A stretch of 34,967 nucleotides of DNA from an uncultured Desulfobacteraceae bacterium (GTDB lineage: Bacteria; Desulfobacterota; Desulfobacteria; Desulfobacterales; Desulfatirhabdiaceae), in the NCBI GenBank assembly GCA_903909505.1, contig CAIVVZ010000038.1:1-34967 (forward strand). The letters are read 5' to 3'. The position numbers and the translations under genes are program-made. Below the pieces are notes generated by a model that made no database searches, was not told where the DNA came from, and saw nothing but the letters and a program-made list of their open reading frames with translations. Shown here one piece after another: positions 1-8,593 of this stretch. Each line of letters begins with the position of its first letter. The first letter of the stretch is position 1.

Positions 1-122
1 GCATACAAATCGTGAAAGTAAATCCCATGCCCGCTTTGAACAACCTCGGTTGCAACCGTGGATGCGATTGCGTGGTTAAAACTGTCTTTATCAGGATGCG
101 CCAGAATAATCGATATTTTCAT
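1..122 (-). CDS. NAD(P)H-dependent oxidoreductase, flavodoxin-like fold (N-terminal fragment)
   Basis: The gene runs off the left edge, so only the first 40 residues are present. The leftward frame opens with MKISIILAHPDKDSFNHAIA, the first beta strand and phosphate-binding region typical of the NQO1/KefF/MdaB family of FMN-dependent quinone or NAD(P)H oxidoreductases (AHP-x-x-S-F-N pattern). These enzymes transfer two electrons from NAD(P)H to quinones or similar acceptors in the cytoplasm. The start is the ATG at 122; it fixes the frame that gives the family motif. The substrate cannot be inferred from this fragment. The gene lies downstream of the unknown 115-aa ORF on the same strand, 73 bp away. 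Confidence 0.75.
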   Translation of the reverse strand, partial: MKISIILAHPDKDSFNHAIASTVATEVVQSGHGIYFHDLY

Positions 123-195
123 TCATTCACCTCGTTTATGCCTGACGCGATGCGGATCACCATCATCGTCCGTTCCCAACGTTGTTGAAGCGGCA

Positions 196-543
196 CTATT
201 CTTTTATGAGATTCATCTTTCTCAGAATCCCTTTTACACGATCTGCGTTCTCAACCGTGAAGCCGATGTTGACCCATTGGTTTTTCAGCTCGGCAAAGAA
301 TATCCTATCTCGCTGTGGTCGATTCATATCCTCCGGGTACCAGGTTTTAATTGATCCAGTCCCGTGAAGTCTCCACTTTCCGTTCCAAATTGTGAGCGCT
401 CTGACCACAATACATTCAATATCGGCCAAGCGTACAACCTTATCCTTCCTTGTAGGGTAGTAGTAGCGCCTGAAAGTGATTGCATGCTCAGTAATGGAAA
501 TAAGTATGTCCGAGTATATTGATTCACTATCCATTGATTTCAA
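196..543 (-). CDS. Hypothetical protein, about 115 aa
   Basis: I do not recognise this protein. It is rich in alternating hydrophobic and charged residues in its first two thirds (ITEHAITFRRYYYP, then DIECIVVRAL) and ends in an amphipathic helix (ENADRVKGILRKMNLI). That layout resembles the beta-sandwich plus C-terminal helix of PH-like domains, but this is an impression of fold only. It has no signal peptide, membrane segment or cysteine pair. Two starts are possible: a TTG at 543 with GGGGA six bases upstream, or the ATG at 534. I chose the TTG because of the Shine-Dalgarno spacing. It may be cotranscribed with the oxidoreductase downstream. Confidence 0.55.
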   Translation of the reverse strand: MKSMDSESIYSDILISITEHAITFRRYYYPTRKDKVVRLADIECIVVRALTIWNGKWRLHGTGSIKTWYPEDMNRPQRDRIFFAELKNQWVNIGFTVENADRVKGILRKMNLIKE

Positions 544-585
544 CCATTATCCCCATTCTCCGCCTGGATGCATTCCATGATAAAT

Positions 586-1362
586 TCAATCAGAATTGGG
601 GATTGTTTGAATGATGTGCTCCCGGATCGAGTTCCAGTAACGGTCGGCGCCTCTGAACATCAGGTCGTTGTGTCCGGCGCCCTCGATCTCGACCAGGCTC
701 TTGGCTGTATTTCCGCAAGCGTTGTAAAGGGCTCTGGCATCGGAAATGGGAATGATCTGGTCAACAGTACCATGAATGATCAGGGTCGGAAGATCGACGG
801 TGCGCATGAGATCGACGTTATCCATGAACTCCGGCAAATCCTGCCTGTTCAAAGCGATGCCGCTCAGTCTGTAAATGAGCTTCAGTCCGTCGGCATACGG
901 GCTGTCCAGGAGCAAGCCGCTCAATTTCGATGCATGGCGGGATGCCAGAAATATCGCGGACGCACTCCCAAGAGATCGGCCCATAACCAGGATCCGGTGG
1001 AACGACCTGCCCACGACCTGTGTAATGCGGGGAATATCGTCCAAGAGGGCTTCCGCATCGTCGAACATGAGACTGTATGCCGGCAGGCCGGTGCTCCGGC
1101 CGTACCCGCGGTAATCGACGATCCAGAACGAAACGCCGCAACCGGTAAAAAAGGATGAAATGTCGTCATAGTCGGCAGCGATTTCGCCATTACCGTGGAA
1201 AAAAAGCAGGAGCGTGTCGCTTGTCGAATGAAGATGCAGATATCCGCCGATTCTGACGTTCCCGGATGCGGTGACAGTCCGAATTCCTTCCAGGACATAA
1301 CCCGGCTCCTCCTCTCTGGGGTGAAACAGGATGCGGGATATGATCGTGTCGTCTGGTTTCAT
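586..1362 (-). CDS. Alpha/beta hydrolase (serine hydrolase, S33/BAAT-like)
   Basis: A 258-residue alpha/beta hydrolase. Visible elements are the oxyanion-hole strand LLLFFHGNGE, the DYRGYGRS segment, the nucleophile elbow GRSLGS (Ser), the acid in IIHGTVDQIIP (Asp) and the base in GAGHNDL (His), in canonical order. It resembles the 'alpha/beta hydrolase of unknown function' group related to human ABHD12/13/17 and bacterial YfhR/BEM46. It is probably a cytoplasmic esterase or thioesterase; there is no clear signal peptide. The ATG at 1362 is preferred over an upstream in-frame start at 1395 because AGGAGG lies six bases before it (1369-1374). It is transcribed away from selD, sharing a 249-bp intergenic region. 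Confidence 0.85.
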   Translation of the reverse strand: MKPDDTIISRILFHPREEEPGYVLEGIRTVTASGNVRIGGYLHLHSTSDTLLLFFHGNGEIAADYDDISSFFTGCGVSFWIVDYRGYGRSTGLPAYSLMFDDAEALLDDIPRITQVVGRSFHRILVMGRSLGSASAIFLASRHASKLSGLLLDSPYADGLKLIYRLSGIALNRQDLPEFMDNVDLMRTVDLPTLIIHGTVDQIIPISDARALYNACGNTAKSLVEIEGAGHNDLMFRGADRYWNSIREHIIQTIPNSD

Positions 1363-1506
1363 GAGCTGCCTCCTATTATAAACCGAAAATGACATGATAC
1401 GGATAGACTATCCATAACATGTTTGATGGCTTCGTAAAAGTTCAATATCATTGTCCGGATGATAAACAATAGGAATATTACGGTTTAAACTATAACTTAA
1501 TTGAAT

Positions 1507-1535
1507 TTGACAGATTTATCCCATTAATATATTTC
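1507..1535 (+). promoter_or_regulatory. Possible sigma-70 promoter for selD
   Basis: TTGACA at 1507-1512 is followed by an AT-rich stretch with TATATT (spacing 15) or TATTTC (spacing 17) ending at 1535. A second TTGACA at 1553-1558 lacks a convincing -10 box. This is the AT-rich region between the divergent hydrolase and selD. It is a motif match only; no start site is shown. Confidence 0.3.
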
Positions 1536-1611
1536 AATATTTACATCATAAATTGACATATTTGTTCCCATATGCTGAACAGCGATACAGACTGCGTTCG
1601 AAAAGGAAAAA

Positions 1612-2664
1612 ATGAATCTCTTTGGCAGAAAGAAGACTCTCACCGGGCTGGCACGGACTTGCGGCTGAGCGGCAAAAATTGGTCCGACGGCTCTGTCGGA
1701 CGCACTACAGGGGTTTCCCTTACCCACGGACCCCAATCTTCTGGTAGGATTTGAGTTCAGCGACGATGCCGCGGTATATCGGCTCAGTAACGAACTTGCG
1801 GTCATATCAACCGTCGATTTCATTACGCCGCCGGTGGATGACCCCATCTGGTTTGGACGCATCGCCGCCGCCAACTCCCTCTCGGATGTTTATGCCATGG
1901 GGGGCCGCCCCATCACGGCGCTGAATCTGGTCATGTATCCCATGAAGAAACTCGGGTCCGATATGCTCAGGGAAATTCTTCGCGGAGGCCACGAAAAGAT
2001 CACGGAGGCGGGCGCCTCTCTGGCCGGCGGCCACTCCGTAGACGACGAGGAACCCAAATACGGGTTGGCTGTAACCGGGACCGTATCGCCGGACCGTATT
2101 CTGACCAACACGGGGGTTCGCCCCGGAGATGCGCTTGTCCTCACCAAGCCTCTGGGGACGGGAGTTCTTTTCAATGCTAACCGGGCCAGAAAACTGCCAT
2201 GGGAGGAGCTGGAAGCAATCCTGCCCGATATTGCCGCCCTCAACCACACCGCCCTTCAAGTGGCGCTGAATTATGATGTTCATGGCTGCACGGATATTAC
2301 CGGCTTCGGCATTTTAGGCCATGCGCTGGAGATGGCCCGCGGCAGCGGCGTGCAGATTGATCTTGTTTATGCAGATCTGCCCTTCTATGCCAATGCCTTG
2401 GACATGTATCGCAAGGGGGAAACCACGGGGAGCAACCCGGCCAACCGAAAACTGGTCGAGGCACATCTGGAGGTAAAAGCCAGTCTCTCATCCGCGCAAA
2501 GACAGCTCCTCTTCGACCCCCAGACCTCAGGGGGGCTTCTTTTATCCGTTCCGGCCGGACAGGCTCACCAACTGGTACAGGCACTGCGGGCCGCCGGCGT
2601 CTTGAATACAAACATGGTGGGAATGGCTTTGGAGGCCCCGCTTGCGGGCGTAAGGGTTCTCTGA
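1612..2664 (+). CDS. selD: Selenide, water dikinase (selenophosphate synthetase) containing selenocysteine
   Basis: SelD makes selenophosphate from selenide and ATP, the selenium donor for Sec-tRNA and selenouridine synthesis. The full gene is 350 codons (family about 345) only if the in-frame TGA at 1666-1668 is read as selenocysteine. The N-terminus reads LTGLARTCG-U-AAKIGPTALSDAL. U19 sits three residues before Lys22, exactly as catalytic Cys17 and Lys20 do in E. coli SelD. The rest is typical: GFEFSDDAAVYRL, the Asp/metal-binding segment STVDFITPPVDDP, NSLSDVYAMGGRP, and GCTDITGFGILGHALEMA. Start ATG 1612 has AAGGA six bases upstream. A gene caller that treats TGA as stop would start the protein at 1834 and lose its catalytic loop. 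A possible 37-aa ORF and a VKOR-DsbA gene follow. Confidence 0.95.
1666..1668 (+). other. In-frame TGA read as selenocysteine (Sec19 of SelD)
   Basis: The TGA interrupts an otherwise continuous selD frame between TGCGGC and GCGGCAAAA. The flanking residues on both sides match the SelD active-site loop, and the TGA replaces the catalytic Cys. It is followed at the expected distance by a SECIS-like hairpin. Confidence 0.93.
1682..1701 (+). promoter_or_regulatory. Bacterial SECIS hairpin of selD
   Basis: A perfect 7-bp stem (GTCCGAC 1682-1688 with GTCGGAC 1695-1701) closes a 6-nt loop GGCTCT. The loop starts 20 nt after the UGA and opens with GG. Known bacterial SECIS elements have a small apical loop with a G in its first positions, about 16-37 nt downstream of UGA, where SelB binds. 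Stem, loop and spacing are read directly; SelB binding is inferred. Confidence 0.85.
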
Positions 2665-2665
2665 T

Positions 2666-2779
2666 ATGTTCTCGGGATTTCGGAGGAACAAGATCCCGGA
2701 GCGCGTGGAAGAAAAACAAACGGTGACCTCGCAGTCAAACAGGCTGATCACATATAAGATCGGATTTTTTGCATCATGA
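2666..2779 (+). CDS. Possible 37-aa translationally coupled small ORF
   Basis: This short frame exactly fills the space between selD and the VKOR gene. Its ATG at 2666 is one base after the selD stop, and its TGA overlaps the next ATG as ATGA at 2776-2779. An AAGGG lies about ten bases before its start, whereas the VKOR gene has no good Shine-Dalgarno of its own, so the small ORF could couple translation of the two. The product is basic and hydrophilic (MFSGFRRNKIPERVEEKQ...), with no recognisable domain or membrane segment. It could be only a leader or a chance frame. Confidence 0.35.
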   Translation: MFSGFRRNKIPERVEEKQTVTSQSNRLITYKIGFFAS

Positions 2780-3951
2780 AAGGCAATTCACCCAAACCCG
2801 TTATTCCGCTTCCATTTCCGGTTTATTTCTGGGTGGTCGTTATTCTATCCGGGATGGGCCTTGCAGACGCGATGTACCTGTCGATATCCCATTATAGGGT
2901 TTATACCGATATCGGATATGCCAGTTTTTGCGCCATTTCAAAGGCGATTAACTGTGATACGGTATCTCAGAGTCCATATTCCATCCTCTGGGGAGCTCCG
3001 GTTCCGGTTTGGGGAGTTTTTGGATATTTATGCGTTCTGGTTCTTCTGCCTTTTGCCGGATCCAAAGAAGCGGGAAAAGAGCGCTTATGGCCTTTTCTGT
3101 TTTGGATACTGCTGGGATTCAGCCTTTATAGCCTTGCGCTGGGGCTGATTGCAGCCCTGTATATTCACAGCTACTGCCTCATGTGTATCGTCAGCTATGC
3201 CATTATTTTTCTGCTGCTGTTCTACGCGTGGCTGATTCGCAGGCGATTCGGCAAAAATGGGCTGATAGCCGATTTGTTTCTGGATGTTCGATTCCTATGG
3301 CATAAAAAAAGACCCCAAATCATGGTGCTGATGCTGGTATTCGGGACAGTTTTTTTTGTCATGATCACAAAATTCCCTGCTTATTGGAACCTGACCCCTC
3401 CCCCACTTTCAGAATCCATTCCCACCGGCATTACGGAAGATGGACACCCCTGGATCGGAGCAATCGCGCCGGTTATAGAAATTACTGAATTTACCGATTA
3501 TCAATGTTTTCAATGCAAAAAAATGCATTTTTTCCTTCGCAGGCTCATTGAGACCCATTTGGGCAAAATCAGGCTGATTCATCACCATTATCCGATGGAT
3601 GACAAAGTCAATCCGATTGTCAAGGAACCGTTTCATGTCGGGTCGGCCGCCATGTCTCTTCTAGCCATTTACGCCCAGTCCAAAGGAAAATTCTGGGAAA
3701 TGAACGATGTCCTGTTTAACACGGATATTTCGGAAGGGGCCATCAATACCAAAACGCTGTCGAAACAAGCTGGTATTGACACAGGCGGAACAGCGCCGAA
3801 TATTTATGACCCCCAGATCCAGATCAAGCTTTTAACCGATGTTCGGGACGGCATGAAACTGGGCATCAGCGGAACTCCGGCCTATATCATCGAGGGAAAG
3901 CTTTACCTGGGACAGATTCCGCCGGATGTTCTTGATAAGATCATAAATTGA
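2776..3951 (+). CDS. VKOR-DsbA fusion protein (disulfide-bond formation)
   Basis: A 391-residue membrane protein joining a vitamin K epoxide reductase (VKOR) domain to a periplasmic DsbA-like thioredoxin domain. The N-terminal half has about five transmembrane helices, a loop cysteine pair (C52, C60) and the CxxC of HSYCLMC (C134/C137). After a further helix near residue 190 comes the thioredoxin domain, with CFQC at C244-C247 and the cis-proline loop GISGTPAY (Pro368). Such fusions oxidise exported proteins and pass electrons to quinone, replacing DsbA and DsbB. The ATG at 2776 overlaps the preceding small ORF. No obvious substrate or assembly partner is adjacent. Confidence 0.88.
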   Translation: MKGNSPKPVIPLPFPVYFWVVVILSGMGLADAMYLSISHYRVYTDIGYASFCAISKAINCDTVSQSPYSILWGAPVPVWGVFGYLCVLVLLPFAGSKEAGKERLWPFLFWILLGFSLYSLALGLIAALYIHSYCLMCIVSYAIIFLLLFYAWLIRRRFGKNGLIADLFLDVRFLWHKKRPQIMVLMLVFGTVFFVMITKFPAYWNLTPPPLSESIPTGITEDGHPWIGAIAPVIEITEFTDYQCFQCKKMHFFLRRLIETHLGKIRLIHHHYPMDDKVNPIVKEPFHVGSAAMSLLAIYAQSKGKFWEMNDVLFNTDISEGAINTKTLSKQAGIDTGGTAPNIYDPQIQIKLLTDVRDGMKLGISGTPAYIIEGKLYLGQIPPDVLDKIIN

Positions 3952-4009
3952 AAATCAAGATTCAAGCCATTTGCGCAGCACTTATCCTATTTGTCATGTA
4001 TCACGGCTT

Positions 4010-4441
4010 TTACAGCGTGTACACTTTTGATCCATTGATTACGGTCAACCCGTTTTCTTCCAACAGCTTGATCGCCTCATCAATATGATCAAAGCGGAAA
4101 ATCATGACCGCATTGTTTCCGCTCTGCTGGACAAATGCATACATATACTCCACGTTGATCCGCGCCTTGTGCAGCAAATCCAGAATCTGATGAAGTCCCC
4201 CGGGTTTATCCGTAACTTCGACCGCCACGACGTCGGTGATTCCCACCGAAAATCCATTGTTTTTCAGGACTTCCAAAGCCTTCTGATTATCATTAACAAT
4301 AAGTCTCAGCACGCCAAAATCGGAAGTGTCCGCAACCGAAAGGGCGCGGATGTTGATCCCGGCTTCAGCCAGAATCGCAGTAACTTCGGAAAGTCTTCCG
4401 GCCTTATTTTCCAGAAAAACAGAAATCTGCTTTACGCGCAT
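4010..4441 (-). CDS. Tandem ACT-domain protein
   Basis: About 143 residues comprising two ACT domains: residues about 1-68 ([21 protein letters not shown]...[21 protein letters not shown]) and about 70-143 ([18 protein letters not shown]...[10 protein letters not shown]). ACT domains bind small ligands, usually amino acids. Free-standing tandem-ACT proteins of this type are repeatedly found beside phenylacetate-CoA ligase genes, as here, so a ligand-sensing role for that pathway is plausible but unproven. The ATG at 4441 is preferred to one three codons upstream because AAAGG lies nine bases before it and too close to the other. It is the last gene of the crotonase-ligase-ACT set and converges on the VKOR gene. 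Confidence 0.85.
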   Translation of the reverse strand: MRVKQISVFLENKAGRLSEVTAILAEAGINIRALSVADTSDFGVLRLIVNDNQKALEVLKNNGFSVGITDVVAVEVTDKPGGLHQILDLLHKARINVEYMYAFVQQSGNNAVMIFRFDHIDEAIKLLEENGLTVINGSKVYTL

Positions 4442-4486
4442 CCGTATCATCCTTTATGTAAAAGCTGATGCCAAAAGACCTGGGCA

Positions 4487-5788
4487 TCATATCTTGCGGT
4501 TGTCGATCACCCTTACGGCTTTTCCCTGACTTCTGGCAATAACTTTGGGCTCAACCAGCTTGACCCTGGCGGAAACACCCAGATACTCCTTGATGCTGTG
4601 TGAAATTTTTCTTTCCAGCCGCTGCAGCACCTTGACCTCATCTGAAAAGCTCCGCTCGCTGATTTCCACATGAATCGTCAGGGTATCCAGATTGTCCTCC
4701 CGATCCACCACGAGCTGATAATGGGGTTCGATGCCTTCAATTTCCATCAGAACGCTTTCAATCTGGGATGGAAAGACATTCACCCCTCGGATAATGAGCA
4801 TGTCATCGGTTCGTCCGCTGACTTTTTTCATACGCACCAGCGTTCTTCCACAGATACAGGGTTCCGGATTCAGCGAGGTGATATCGCGCGTCCGATACCG
4901 AACGATCGGAAAGGCTTCTTTGGTAATCGAGGTAAAGACCAGTTCCCCGGTTTCGCCGTAAGGCAGAACCTTTCCGGTTGCCGGGTCGATGATCTCGGGA
5001 ATAAAATGATCTTCGAAAATATGCAGTCCGTTTTGGGCCTCATGACACTCCACCGCAACCCCCGGGCCCATCACTTCGCTGAGCCCGTAAATATCCACGG
5101 CCTTGAGATGGAGTTTTCGCTCGATCTCCTGGCGCATCTGCTCAGACCAAGGCTCCGCACCGAAAATGCCGTATTTGAATTTCAGTTTTTCAAATGAAAT
5201 CCCCATTTCTTCCGCCTCTTCAGCCAAGTGAAGGGCATAAGATGGAGTGGAAGTCAAAATGGTCGGCCCGAAATCGCGCATGATGATGATCTGTCGTTTG
5301 GTGTTGCCACCGGAAACCGGAATCACCGATGCGCCCAGCTTTTCCACCCCGTAATGGACACCCAGCCCGCCAGTAAAAAGTCCATATCCATAGGCATTGT
5401 GGATAATGTCCCGACGGCCGGCGCCACCGGCTGTCAGGGCTCTGGCCATCAGCTCCGACCAAGTATGGATGTCTCTGGCCGTATAACCGACAACGGTCGG
5501 CAGACCGGTTGTCCCGGATGAAGCATGAATCCGAACCACATTGTCCATCGGAACCGCAAACATGCCATAAGGATAATTGTCCCGAAGGTCCTGTTTGGTA
5601 GTGAAGGGCAGGCGCTGAAAATCCGCTAAGGTATTAATGTCGTTGGGTGTAATTCCAGCATCTTCAAATCGTTTTCGATAAAACGGAACCGTGGCATAGA
5701 CCCGTTCCAGAGTTGCCCTGAGGCGCCTTAACTGAATCGCGGTCAGCGCCTCTCGCGGCAGGGTTTCAAACTCAATATCATAAATCAT
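4487..5788 (-). CDS. paaK: Phenylacetate-CoA ligase family protein
   Basis: A 433-residue AMP-forming acyl-CoA ligase of the PaaK family (usual length 430-440). Seen are the adenylate motif SSGTTGLPT (residues 90-98), [10 protein letters not shown] (about 235), the YRTRD loop (about 302), an internal cysteine pair in EPCICGRTL, and the C-terminal [19 protein letters not shown]. It activates an aryl acid, classically phenylacetate, with ATP and CoA in the cytoplasm. Members beside ACT proteins in anaerobes may use other carboxylic acids, so the substrate is not certain. GGGAG lies eight bases before the ATG. The crotonase upstream and ACT protein downstream on the same strand suggest an operon. 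Confidence 0.9.
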   Translation of the reverse strand: MIYDIEFETLPREALTAIQLRRLRATLERVYATVPFYRKRFEDAGITPNDINTLADFQRLPFTTKQDLRDNYPYGMFAVPMDNVVRIHASSGTTGLPTVVGYTARDIHTWSELMARALTAGGAGRRDIIHNAYGYGLFTGGLGVHYGVEKLGASVIPVSGGNTKRQIIIMRDFGPTILTSTPSYALHLAEEAEEMGISFEKLKFKYGIFGAEPWSEQMRQEIERKLHLKAVDIYGLSEVMGPGVAVECHEAQNGLHIFEDHFIPEIIDPATGKVLPYGETGELVFTSITKEAFPIVRYRTRDITSLNPEPCICGRTLVRMKKVSGRTDDMLIIRGVNVFPSQIESVLMEIEGIEPHYQLVVDREDNLDTLTIHVEISERSFSDEVKVLQRLERKISHSIKEYLGVSARVKLVEPKVIARSQGKAVRVIDNRKI

Positions 5789-5852
5789 TAAAACAACTCC
5801 CTATTTATAAAAAAACACGATGCTTTCAGCACAACGAAGCCTAAAAAACCAA

Positions 5853-6647
5853 TTATTCACCCGTCAGACTGCCTTTAAAAACCGCTTTCCGCTTTTCAAG
5901 AAATGCCGTTGTCCCTTCCCTGGCATCCTCGCTGGCCATGCACAGGGCAAAGGCATCCACTTCCATGCGGCAGCCTGTTTTTAAATCAACGTTCAGTCCG
6001 GCATTGATCACCTGCTTGGCAGCCCGAAGGGACACTTTGCCTTTCTGGGAAATGGCTTTGGCGGTGTTCATAACGTCCGCCATCAACGCATCCGCGGATA
6101 CCACCCGGTTGACCATGCCCAGATCTCTGGCTTCTGCCGCGGAAATCATTTTTCCGGTAAAGATCATTTCCTTGGCCATATTCGGACCGATCAGCCTGGG
6201 CAGACGCTGGGTGCCGCCAAAACCGGGAATGATCCCCAGTGTGATTTCAGGCAATCCGAATTTAGCGTTTTCAGAAGCGATAATAAAATCACAGGCCAGG
6301 GCAATTTCACTACCACCCCCCAGGGCGAACCCGTTCACTGCCGCGATAACCGGAATATCCAGACATTGAAGCTTGTTGATGGCTTTCTGACCCTTTCCGG
6401 CAAAGACCTTTGCCTGAAGCACATTGCACCGGGCCAGTTCCGTAATGTCCGCACCCGCGACAAACGACTTGTCCCCGGATCCGGTCAGGACCAGAACGCG
6501 GATATCTTCATTGACGGCCACTGCATCCAGGGTCCGGGACATCTCATCCAACAATTCGCCGTTTAAAGCATTCAGTGCCTTGGGGCGGTTGAATGTCAGG
6601 GTGGCAATCCCTTCTTCAATCTGGAACAATATGTGTTTTAAATCCAT
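5853..6647 (-). CDS. Enoyl-CoA hydratase/crotonase family protein
   Basis: A full-length crotonase (264 aa). The oxyanion-hole region is SFVAGADITEL (about 61-71). The two catalytic glutamates of true hydratases are present: E114 in LGGGSEIALACD and E134 in FGLPEITLG, spaced 20 residues apart as in rat enoyl-CoA hydratase. It is therefore likely an active short-chain enoyl-CoA hydratase (3-hydroxybutyryl-CoA dehydratase, Crt-like). GGAGG lies seven bases before the ATG. It heads the leftward set with the ligase and ACT gene, consistent with beta-oxidation-type processing of a CoA-activated acid. Confidence 0.88.
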   Translation of the reverse strand: MDLKHILFQIEEGIATLTFNRPKALNALNGELLDEMSRTLDAVAVNEDIRVLVLTGSGDKSFVAGADITELARCNVLQAKVFAGKGQKAINKLQCLDIPVIAAVNGFALGGGSEIALACDFIIASENAKFGLPEITLGIIPGFGGTQRLPRLIGPNMAKEMIFTGKMISAAEARDLGMVNRVVSADALMADVMNTAKAISQKGKVSLRAAKQVINAGLNVDLKTGCRMEVDAFALCMASEDAREGTTAFLEKRKAVFKGSLTGE

Positions 6648-6762
6648 AAAGCATCCTCCGTTTTTTTATTGAAATGGATAAACTCGTAAAAAGACAAAAT
6701 TGGGATAAAGCGCAACGCAGAGATTGAACCGGCGGAACGCCGGTACGAAGCCATCAAATTTA

Positions 6763-8517
6763 TTATCCCCCAACCCCCTGGGCGAGTTCGGAATCGGTGT
6801 TTTGCTTCTTCTGAAAAGCGGTCGGATTGGTATCTTTAATATAGCGACCAACCCCTGCAATGATGGCGTCACAAATCCGATCCTGATACTCCGGCGAGGC
6901 CAGCCGAGCACATTCCCGCTCATTGCTGATAAAAGAGGTTTCCACCAGTATGGAAGGCATTTGAGCGCCTAAAAGCACATAAAACGGCGCTTTTTTTACC
7001 CCTTTATTTTTGATATTGCTGTATTTAACGCTCATATGATTACACAAAATATCCTGGACGCTGGCGGCAAGGCGGCTCGATTCATTGACCTTGGCATTCT
7101 GCATCAAATCAGTCAGGATACTTTGCAGATCGCTGATATTCTTGGTTGACGTGGCATTTTCACGCGCAGCAACCAAAATGGATTCATCATCGGTTGCCAG
7201 ATTCAGAAAAAACGTTTCTATCCCATAGGCATCCGCATTTTTGGCGGCATTGGTATGAATGGAGATGAAAAGATCTCCGTTTTTGGTGTTGGCTATAGCG
7301 GTTCGTTCTTCAAGCGTTAAATAGCGATCCGTGGTTCGGGTCATAATGACATCACATTTGAGTGATTCCCGTATTTTAGTAGCCAGCTTCTTGCCGATAG
7401 CCAGCGTGATGTCTTTTTCATAAACCCCTTTTACAACTCCGGAAGCACCGAAATCCTTGCCGCCATGTCCGGGATCAATAACGATCCGGCTGACGCCGAG
7501 GGCCAGTTGTTTGGCCAGAGCGCTGGGTTCGATTTTGGTATTCTTTCCCGCGGTCTTTCGTGCATTCTTTCCGATATTCTTTCCGATGTTTTTGCTGGTA
7601 TTCCCATGGGAAACCGATGCGGGCGGGGTAGGCTGGCTGACGTCAACAGTTCCGGGCTCATCTCCCCAGATATCGAGAATAATCCGAAAAGGGTTGTTCA
7701 AGGAAAATATTTTATAGGTTTTAAAGGATTTTATGTCAACTACCACCCGTACGGAATCCAGAGTATACTGGCCGGCCCGCGCATCAATCAACAAATCATC
7801 ATCAATGGGGATTAAATTATTAAGACTTTTGCTGAGCTTGCTTTGATTAAAATCAATATAAAGCCGCTGGGGCTTATCGAGCGCCGGATCTTTCTTTAGC
7901 AAGCGGTGTTCATAAGTCGTTTCCTTGTCGGCGTCAATGACGATTCGCGTATAGCTGGGATTGGACCAGACGCGAAGATCGCTGATCCGACTGTAGCCGG
8001 AAAGTGGGGGACAAGATGAATCCACCGAGGCGGAAGAAAGGGGCGGATCGGATTCGGCAGTGACTTTTTCTGATTTTTGCGGATTGCCGTTGCTTTTTAA
8101 TGGCGGGTTGCAGTTTTCGGGGTGGGACAATCTTTCAATGGCGGCTTTTGCTTTTGGCATATGACTGCTTTTGGGATAACGTTTGATAATCCGTTCATAG
8201 CAATCAACGGCTTCTTTTTTATCAGCGGTTTTTTTCGAAACGCGATACAGCTCATCAAATAAATACCCGACCATATAAAGGCCGGCAGAAGCCATCGGCC
8301 CTTCCGGTTCCGACTTGTAAACCGCCTGGTACTCTTCAATGCACTTGACCCAGTTCTGCCGAAGTTTTTGTTTTTCCGGGCTGTTCAGCAGTTTATGATA
8401 GCAGGAATCCGCCTGGGCATATCTTTCCTTTGCCATTGATGCTTCAGAAGGCAAGGCGCCCCAGAAAACAGCACATAAAAAAGCGACTCCCCAATGTATT
8501 ATCCGTCTGTTTATCAT
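6763..8517 (-). CDS. N-acetylmuramoyl-L-alanine amidase with AMIN domain (AmiC-like)
   Basis: A 584-residue secreted cell-wall hydrolase. Order: signal peptide (RRIIHWGVAFLCAVFWGALPSEA); a TPR-like helical region (about 30-135) resembling YbgF/BamD repeats; a Pro/Ser-rich linker; an AMIN domain (SDLRVWSNPSYTRIVIDAD, about 180-290) that binds septal envelope; a low-complexity Lys/Gly/Asn linker; and a zinc amidase_3 domain. Zinc and catalytic residues are visible in IDPGHGGKD (about 347), FISIHTNAA (about 417) and LVETSFISNERE (about 524). It cleaves the peptide stem from MurNAc during cell separation. The N-terminal TPR block is an addition relative to E. coli AmiC. Confidence 0.9.
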   Translation of the reverse strand: MINRRIIHWGVAFLCAVFWGALPSEASMAKERYAQADSCYHKLLNSPEKQKLRQNWVKCIEEYQAVYKSEPEGPMASAGLYMVGYLFDELYRVSKKTADKKEAVDCYERIIKRYPKSSHMPKAKAAIERLSHPENCNPPLKSNGNPQKSEKVTAESDPPLSSASVDSSCPPLSGYSRISDLRVWSNPSYTRIVIDADKETTYEHRLLKKDPALDKPQRLYIDFNQSKLSKSLNNLIPIDDDLLIDARAGQYTLDSVRVVVDIKSFKTYKIFSLNNPFRIILDIWGDEPGTVDVSQPTPPASVSHGNTSKNIGKNIGKNARKTAGKNTKIEPSALAKQLALGVSRIVIDPGHGGKDFGASGVVKGVYEKDITLAIGKKLATKIRESLKCDVIMTRTTDRYLTLEERTAIANTKNGDLFISIHTNAAKNADAYGIETFFLNLATDDESILVAARENATSTKNISDLQSILTDLMQNAKVNESSRLAASVQDILCNHMSVKYSNIKNKGVKKAPFYVLLGAQMPSILVETSFISNERECARLASPEYQDRICDAIIAGVGRYIKDTNPTAFQKKQNTDSELAQGVGG

Positions 8518-8593
8518 TTCTTCAGAAAAGTCATATTATGAAAGCCTTTACAGGCAGGTTATGAACCATGGACCCATTGCTGCAGCCGCTTAC

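Noticed and set aside
1834..2664. selD annotated as a shorter protein starting at 1834
   Set aside because: It would lack the ATP and selenium-binding N-terminus. The upstream frame with TGA as Sec matches the family to residue 1.
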